A DNA stretch of 64,000 nucleotides from NCBI GenBank assembly GCA_001939145.1, contig LSRX01000483.1, positions 295,636 through 359,635 on the forward strand, written 5' to 3'. The notes beneath the pieces were generated by a model. The model was not told where the DNA came from. It searched no databases and saw only the letters and a program-made list of their open reading frames with translations. This DNA is from Symbiodinium microadriaticum. Lineage: Eukaryota; Sar; Dinophyceae; Suessiales; Symbiodiniaceae. Each line of letters starts with the position of its first letter. The stretch's first letter is position 1. This document shows, piece after piece, positions 58,610 through 64,000 of the stretch. The position numbers were made by a program, and so were the translations under genes.

Positions 58610-59125
58610 AGAAACACAAAAAGAAACTCAACATGATATGTTGCCGTTCTTTACGCAACAGCCTAGCTTCGATGCAGAAGCGACTCCCAGCACTTTTACA
58701 CAACCTGCTCTTCCCTGATCGTGCATTGCACCTGCACTAAGAGACTAAGATGCGTTCTACTGAAACAGCTGTGGAATGCTGAACGAGACTGCCTGACATG
58801 AAAACAAACCAGTACTCCTCACGACCATGATTTCGGTACATTCCAAGCCGATCGTTTCAGCAGAGAGCGTATGTACAAGATTTTCAGACATCTGTCGAGA
58901 CCAGGATACCCTAGTGCATTCCGGCTAAGAAGGAAGCAGATCGCTTGGGCACATTGCCCTTAAATATAAACATCGCGCAAGAGTGGTGTTGCTAGGAGCT
59001 CCTGCAGGTTTGAGGCATTTCAGCTCAGTCTGATTCCTCTTTGTCTGTATGCCCTCCGCAAGCCTCAAGCCTTTCTAGTCTCTGACAGATGCCACATTCG
59101 AGATCCGACATGTGCCCTCAGCACG
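58610..59125. other. Spacer without a gene
   Basis: No exon-like frame or repeat is seen. It may contain the transcription-direction switch if the plus-strand ORF downstream is real. Confidence 0.35.
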
Positions 59126-59128
59126 GGT

Positions 59129-59150
59129 TCCGTAGCCATGTGGCTTTATG
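59129..59150 (+). other. Possible dinoflagellate spliced-leader relic
   Basis: 'tccgtagccatgtggct' at 59129-59145 matches the 5' part of the conserved dinoflagellate spliced leader (CCGTAGCCATTTTGGCTCAAG) for 11 bases, then resumes TGGCT after a short gap. 'gctcaa' follows at 59154-59159. Such relics are known where a trans-spliced mRNA was copied back into the genome. A chance match cannot be ruled out. The plus ORF starting at 59362 lies downstream on the same strand. Confidence 0.4.
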
Positions 59151-59361
59151 CTAGCTCAACAGGAACTCACCGTGCACGTGGCATTATCGGGTCAGAGCCT
59201 GCAAGCTGAAGGAGCAAATCTTGTGGCTCTTTGATCCGGTAACCTTCGGTTTGCAGAAAAATTGCAATGAGACAATGTTAGGCGGCATCTCTTTGAAGCC
59301 GTCTTGCTGGTGTCACGGTGCAGCAAGTACTGAAAGACAATCGTGAGCCTTCACAAAGCCC

Positions 59362-59982
59362 ATGTCTGCCATGGCCCTGCTTCAGCTGAACGGGTCCAAC
59401 CAAGCACAAATCATTCCTGCGAGTGCTCTCCGCACGCAGGATACACAGGAAATTGTTAACACGCACCACTGGTATCGTGGAATCCCCTATCATCGTCCTG
59501 TGCCGTCACAGTCTGCGGAACAGGCTGCACCATCCCCTGCAGCGCGAAATGAGGTAGCGACACAAGCAGCAAAGCCAAACGACTCCAGCCCCGCCTCGCA
59601 CTCCTCGCCACTCACGTCTTCATCAGTGACGATCGGCGCACTTTCCTGGCATGAAGCTTCTGCCAAGTTGGACCCAACGCTGCTGGCAGAAGTTCGAACC
59701 CATGCTCTTGAGATGAGCATGCCACAGCTTTAGGTGACGGCGTCTGATCTGTCGCACGGACCAATCCTTGCAAGCTTGCGTCTTCTGCTGGGTTGCATTG
59801 CTCGTCCACGGTCCCTGGTGGACATCAGCACGTTTAGGGGTGAGATTTCGGATTCGCCGAATCTCCTGCGACTACTAGGTTCTTTTGCGGTGTGCCGTCG
59901 ATACAACCCTACCGAACATAACATCTGTGGCCAAGATACTGGTGCAACTACCCCGTTGAAGCTGAAGCTCTTCGCAGACTGA
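59362..59982 (+). CDS. Plus-strand ORF interrupted by one in-frame TAG, unidentified
   Basis: A frame from ATG 59362 reads MSAMALLQLNGSNQAQIIPA, then a Ser/Pro/Ala-rich stretch, then LSWHEASAKLDPTLLAEVRT and a TAG at 59731-59733. The same frame continues for 82 codons (SDLSHGPILASLRLLLGCIA, FRGEISDSPNLLRLLGSFAV) to a stop at 59982. The joined 206 codons look like one protein. The TAG may be a disabling mutation, or part of an acceptor (CTTTAG|G) with an intron before it. If the upstream spliced-leader relic is genuine, this may be a retroposed gene copy. A minus frame (59720-59490) is also open, so strand is not certain. Confidence 0.35.
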
Positions 59983-60192
59983 ACAACCAAATGCTCTCTC
60001 ATTTGCGGTCGTCCGGAGCGTCTGCATTCGATGCGTCTGTTCCATGATTCTATAAGCCCACGAATCTTGAATACATGCGGAGAGCATGTTCTTTCTTCGG
60101 AACATTGGGACGAAGTCGTGAGAGATCGACATGGCCTTTTCGCCTGCTGCCTTCATTCCGGATCTGCATGGGGTTGGTTGGATATCACGCAC
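59875..60192 (-). CDS. Coding-like exon, unidentified
   Basis: The minus frame reads AGEKAMSISHDFVPMFRRKN and MEQTHRMQTLRTTANERAFG. It is protein-like and could be a downstream exon of the acidic gene at 60.3-61.7 kb. It overlaps the end of the plus ORF in antisense, so at most one of the two is right over that overlap. Confidence 0.25.
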   Translation of the reverse strand: MRDIQPTPCRSGMKAAGEKAMSISHDFVPMFRRKNMLSACIQDSWAYRIMEQTHRMQTLRTTANERAFGCSVCEELQLQRGSCTSILATDVMFGRVVSTAHRKRT

Positions 60193-60348
60193 ACCCGGGC
60201 TTTGATGGTGACGTCATAGAGAGGCCTGGCTCAGGATGCCACAGGATGCAGAGGTGACTGCAATCTGCAGCAGAGGAAGCTAAGCAAAAATGTTGAACAA
60301 TTCATGTTCAGACTTCATTCAAGATTGGCAGTGCCTGCACTGCAAGGA

Positions 60349-60721
60349 TCAAAGCATATCAAAGCGCGACTCAATCTTCTGCTCCGACTCTCGGCAAGCT
60401 GAATCGATCAGTTCTATCCGTTCTGTAGAGAACCGGTAGAAAGCTTGATCTGCTGCAAGTAGGAACCGCTGAAGACATTGCAAGCCGACTAGGCGGAACA
60501 AGCAGCAATGTAGAAGTGCTGTCAGAGCACGCGTGGGATTCCAAAGCTGAAGCAGATGACAAAACAACGCACAGGACACCTCGGCTTCCTCCTCAGACTC
60601 AGAAGCATCTGCCGCCTCAAGCTCTTCTGCCAGGGCCTCAGCGACGTCTTAGCTAGAGCAAGGGTGGGGGGGTAGCAAAGACCCCGCTGCGGAGAACTAT
60701 GGGTGCTGGCGCTGCCACGGC

Positions 60722-60754
<33 letters not shown>

Positions 60755-61653
60755 CGTTCCTGGGTTGTGGTTTTGGTTGGGGTTGCCGCTGCGGCTGCGG
60801 TTGCGGTTGTGGCTGTGGGTTGTGGTTGTGGTTGTGGGCTATGATTGCGGTTGTGGTTGCGGCTGTGGGTTGTGGTTGTGGTCGTGGTTGTGGTTGCAAT
60901 TGCGGTTGCGGTTGGGGTGTTGGGGTTGGGATTGGGGTTGGGGTTGTGGTGGTGGTGGTGATGAACGAGCCCTGCGAACCAGCTAAGCACGCAGTTGGCA
61001 CTGACGTCCCCGTCCTAGCATGTTTAAGTAGTCCGTCAAATGCTCTGCCTTCTGGCTTTTCATGTCACCTTCATGATTCATGTCACTCAATTGAACGTGC
61101 GCACAGGCCAACTTCCGGGAGCGCTGTGGACCCTGCAGCACGTTCTTGAGCTCCATCTTGAACCTCCTCCTTCATGTGCACTGCATCAGCCGAAACCACT
61201 CTCTAGGAACTGCTGACTGCACAGCACAGCATGGAAATACAATGACTCCTCCTCTGCTTCATTGGTGGCCTCCTCCTCCTCTTCCTGTCCGTTGCAGCGC
61301 AGTGAGACCGGATCATAAGTTGATACTGGTGCAAGGGCGCGGCTCGAGCTGCTTGTCGGCCGGTAAGGAGGTCGTGGATAATCGCCATGCGACGCCTCGC
61401 TTTGTAGGTTCAGGGCGCGAATCAGATCGCCCTTACCCTTACACTGCGTTGTACCGCTGTCGACCTGGTTGATGTGATCAAAGCTATGGTGATGGTCTTG
61501 CTCTGCCTTCTTTGGGTGTGCAATTACTTGCCATCGTGTCAGCCTTGTCATGTTCTCTTGGTCGACTTCGTCTTCATGCGCAAGCTCTGTGACCAAATCC
61601 CAGTCATGACTGGAAACTGGAGCCCACGCACTCGTCACACCGCAACCGAACAC
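60349..61653 (-). CDS. Acidic protein with hydrophobic C-terminal part, unidentified
   Basis: The upstream frame, 61653-61186, contains HHSFDHINQVDSGTTQCKGK, SEASHGDYPRPPYRPTSSSS and NGQEEEEEATNEAEEE. The downstream frame, 60655-60349, reads DVAEALAEELEAADASESEE, LFCHLLQLWNPTRALTALLH, LQRFLLAADQAFYRFSTERI, then a Glu-rich end and a TGA. Acidic residues next to a hydrophobic Leu/Cys-rich segment suggest a membrane or peripheral protein, but no family is recognised. The GGT/GCT repeat tract at 60.7-61.0 kb would be an intron. Confidence 0.4.
60719..60985. repeat. (GCT)n and GGTTGT/GCGGTT repeat tract
   Basis: (GCT)n at 60722-60751 is followed by interrupted TGTGGTTGCGGT hexamer-type repeats to 60960. 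The Pro/Gln/Thr and Cys/Gly-rich ORFs are by-products. Confidence 0.85.
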
Positions 61654-61779
61654 TCAGCAGTCCTTCATGCAGAAAATCCGCCGACGAGGCCGGAGGCCCC
61701 AGGCGTTTGGATCAGTGTGGTAGAGTAGTAACCCAGCGATTTGGGTAGGGGTGTTTCGGTCAGCTCCAATTTCGCTGCT

Positions 61780-61850
61780 TTTTTTTGGGGGGGAGGGGNN
61801 NNNNTCATTTTGGGGGGGGGGGGGAGGGGGAGAGGGGGGGTGGGGGGGAG
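61780..61850. other. Assembly gap in poly-G
   Basis: Six N at 61799-61804 are flanked by G runs (61786-61798 and 61811-61850). The gap and homopolymer lengths are probably unreliable; ORFs that cross it should be ignored. Confidence 0.95.
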
Positions 61851-61999
61851 CGCGACTTGGACTACCTTTGCCGAGGCGGCCTCGCGTTAGCGATAAAATC
61901 CATGGCGCATGCTGTGCCGGAGTGCCCTCCCAGTAAGCACTACTGTCCTGTCTTGTACGCTCATTATGGATATCACGCACAGAAAGCCCTGTATGGTTC

Positions 62000-62408
62000 A
62001 AGGTCGGGCCGAAAGGTTCGGGATGTTCTGCTTCACCTTGCCTTGTCCGAAGCCATGCAGGGACAACCGTGAAGCGTCCGAGGCTCTTGCAGCTGTTGGC
62101 GCCGCTCCTCCTCTTCTGGTGATTCTCCTCTTCTGCTGAGCGGGCACTCCTCTCTCTCTCACACGAAGCATGACGAACCCGCCTCCATAAGATTCGCTCA
62201 TTTCCTCGGCTGCTTCGAGCTTCGAACCAGCAAGAGCTGCTGCAGGCTTGTACACTACCAGGTGACGCTTCTCGGTGCAAATACCAACCGAGGATACACC
62301 GCATGCCAGACCTTCCAGCCGGAAGGCAAGACGGGAGCACAAAGTGACACGCCAAGGAGCCTCGTCCGGGCTTTTGGACACGACGTCTTGGGTGTTGGCC
62401 TTGCACAA
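62000..62408 (-). CDS. Coding-like exon, unidentified
   Basis: The minus frame reads GVSSVGICTEKRHLVVYKPA then LEAAEEMSESYGGGFVMLRV and a basic, Ala-rich tail. 'RHLVVYKPA' recalls the start of RluA-type pseudouridine synthases (LVVxKPxG), but the following catalytic blocks are absent, so I do not assign that. Plus frames overlap. Confidence 0.25.
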
Positions 62409-62469
62409 GCCCCAGCTGCCTGCCCAGCTCCAGACAGCTTTTCATGTCATGCAGAATATAGTGCTTCAT

Positions 62470-63510
62470 CCGACTGGCACAGCATCATCGAAAAAGAGCG
62501 CGCTTACGTCGCTGCGATGGTCGACCTCGCGCAATCTCGCCCATGAGCTGGCATCGGCTCCTGGAGTCAGCAGCTCCGGGAAAGAAGTGGGGCTCCTCCC
62601 TACTTCTCGCTCCAGCCAGCATAGCCCCAGTAGACGAAAACGCGCACAGACCTGAGGATGCTCCAAGTGCTTTGCAGCTGAATTCTGTGACCGAGAGTGG
62701 CACGGATCGTGTGCCGGATTCGAGCTTGGGCTTCCCTCTGCCTGGCGCCAACGGCCCCTACAACCCGCACCTCCCACTCTACCTCCGGACGGCCTCGAGC
62801 TCAATCCGCCGACGTTTCGTCACTGAGGATGCCTCAGAACTCAGAAGGACACTGGGAGAGAAGTTGATGCTTTTCCGCAATCGAAGTTGCCGGCATCCTC
62901 TTTGCCCTCATCCGTGTCGATGGTCGAAATTGAGGATATTCCTGCTCCAGCTTCAATCGCCTGCTCACGTGGATGAAGGTCACAACACATTATCAACTCT
63001 GCACCGCTGAGGCACTGGCAGACAGCCGCAAAGCTGCAGCTGCACCTTCTGCAGCCGCGCCTCCCGTTGATGCCAGCTCCTGACAGCTCTGGCTGGGGGC
63101 CCGTCTAAGGCACCTTTGGCCCCCGACCCGTTCCCCGTTCCTCTGCGACCGACAAGCCGGCCAGCAGACAGGCATCATCCTGGCAGAGTGCAGAGAATGG
63201 ACCAAGATGGACGAGAGTTCGAGCCGCAGAGCACGCGCCTGGACGATGCTGTAGCCGGACGACGACGCAACGATGCAGCAGGCGACCTCAATCTCCGGAG
63301 AGCCAAAGCCCACTACAGATGTCGAAATCGGAGGCCTTTTCCTCCTCACAAGGTCCACCGATGAAGTGGGTCACCTCAAGAGCCAGAGCCCTGAGCTGAG
63401 GAAAGCCCAGGGCTCCTACGGGGCGCCAGCCTGCGCTCGAAGATCCGATCCGCCCCGATCGCTGAGCACCCTGCAAGCGAAAGATGGCCCGCCGCACTTT
63501 CTTGCGTAGT
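62470..63510 (+). CDS. Plus-strand coding-like frames, unidentified
   Basis: Plus frames read HSIIEKERAYVAAMVDLAQS (about 62483), then GFPLPGANGPYNPHLPLYLR and FVTEDASELRRTLGEKLMLF (62720-62880), and PTTDVEIGGLFLLTRSTDEV (about 63312). They could be exons of one gene opposite to the main direction. Minus frames are also open across most of this stretch, so the strand is a guess. Confidence 0.25.
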
Positions 63511-64000
63511 CCGAGCAGGCCTTGACACGGCAGCTTGGTAGGCAGCCCGCTGCCTGGCCCGCAGCCTTGGCCGCAGTGGGACATTGGAAAGACACCCGCA
63601 TCCGATCCTCTAAAACTTCGAAACTCGAGGAAACGATCCAAGCAAGCTCACTCCCGCCCCCGAGCGAAACCATGCCCTGACAACGCTTTCGAACCATATT
63701 ATCCTTGCGGGTTGACGTAGAGCTTGTTCCGGCGATCTTCAACCGTCGCGGCATCAACGCGTGTTTGTTTTATCGGTGGCTCCGACAACTGTGGAGAGTT
63801 GCGGTTCCAGCATCTTCGCAGCGTCTGCGAGACAAAAAAAACTCAACCTGCATAGCCCTGCATAGCCAATTTACAAGTACCCAACCCACGTCGCTTCAGG
63901 TTGCCAGTGCTGAGGCATCTGCACGGTTCGTCCAGAGCTGGCGAGGTCGAAAGGGCGCGCCCTCAGAGCGAAGCGAAGCAGGCGACCGCTTCCCCTCGTT
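63511..64000. other. End of window without a supported gene
   Basis: Frames on both strands are GC-driven and show no pattern. Confidence 0.3.

Noticed and set aside
62270..62330. RluA pseudouridine synthase suggested by 'RHLVVYKPA'
   Set aside because: The catalytic Asp motif and later family blocks are absent; the resemblance is too short.
61654..62469. 271-codon minus-strand ORF
   Set aside because: It crosses the assembly gap and poly-G run, so its frame cannot be trusted.
1..64000. CRISPR arrays, tRNA or rRNA genes, bacterial operons, viral genes
   Set aside because: No regularly spaced identical repeats, no tRNA- or rRNA-like segment, no ribosome-binding-site-led compact ORFs, and no viral hallmark protein were recognised by eye. 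A covariance-model scan would be needed to exclude small RNAs.

Overview
The window reads as nuclear DNA of a dinoflagellate, most likely from the Symbiodiniaceae/Suessiales group. The reasons are: (1) genes broken into very short exons; (2) exons that almost always begin with G directly after the acceptor AG, joined by introns with GT, GC and even GA donors; (3) nearly all recognisable exons lying on the minus strand, as in dinoflagellate one-way gene clusters; (4) degenerate CCCTAAA (plant/dinoflagellate-type telomere) arrays inside the sequence; (5) a possible spliced-leader relic. I see no sign of a prokaryote, organelle or virus. Exon limits below come from reading splice signals and protein-family patterns by eye, not from transcript data.

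Layout. 1-3.2 kb is repeats: degenerate CCCTAAA-type arrays, a GA tract, a block that recurs near 10.8 kb, and CA/TA microsatellites. 3.2-5.9 kb (minus) is an ankyrin-repeat gene whose exon chain can be traced almost base by base. 7.1-8.0 kb (minus) is an unidentified membrane protein. 8.1-10.95 kb is a long trinucleotide tract, more CCCTAAA-type arrays and the second copy of the composite repeat. 11-12.8 kb and 13.6-15.7 kb (minus) hold an unidentified gene and a gene with a WD40-like exon. 16.9-17.8 kb is a J-domain (DnaJ-like) gene and 18.35-18.85 kb the catalytic end of a PARP. 19.6-20.7 kb is simple repeats plus one small plus-strand ORF. 23.7-24.3 kb is a PAS-domain exon. 25.5-27.6 kb holds two copies of a GRDP/DUF1399-like module.

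The middle of the window carries an S1/P1-type nuclease (29.7-31.6 kb), a MORN-repeat gene (31.9-34.8 kb), a nearly complete sphingosine-1-phosphate lyase (36.5-40.3 kb) and a second set of MORN exons (41.0-41.9 kb). Then come a coiled-coil exon (44.4-44.8 kb), a voltage-gated potassium channel (45.8-47.1 kb), a short-chain dehydrogenase/reductase (48.0-49.3 kb), a TPR-rich gene (51.1-53.4 kb) and a POGLUT/CAP10-type glycosyltransferase with a signal peptide (55.2-57.5 kb). The last 6 kb has GGT/GCT repeats, an acidic unidentified minus-strand gene (60.3-61.7 kb), a plus-strand ORF downstream of a possible spliced-leader relic (59.1-60.0 kb), an assembly gap in poly-G, and ambiguous coding signal on both strands to the end.

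The genes do not form a pathway. They are typical dinoflagellate housekeeping, signalling and secretory functions sharing one transcriptional direction. I did not find a clearly new multi-gene system. The most unusual things are the splice-site usage (notably repeated GA donors in the ankyrin gene), possible very small introns, and the composite CCCTAAA/GA repeat family.
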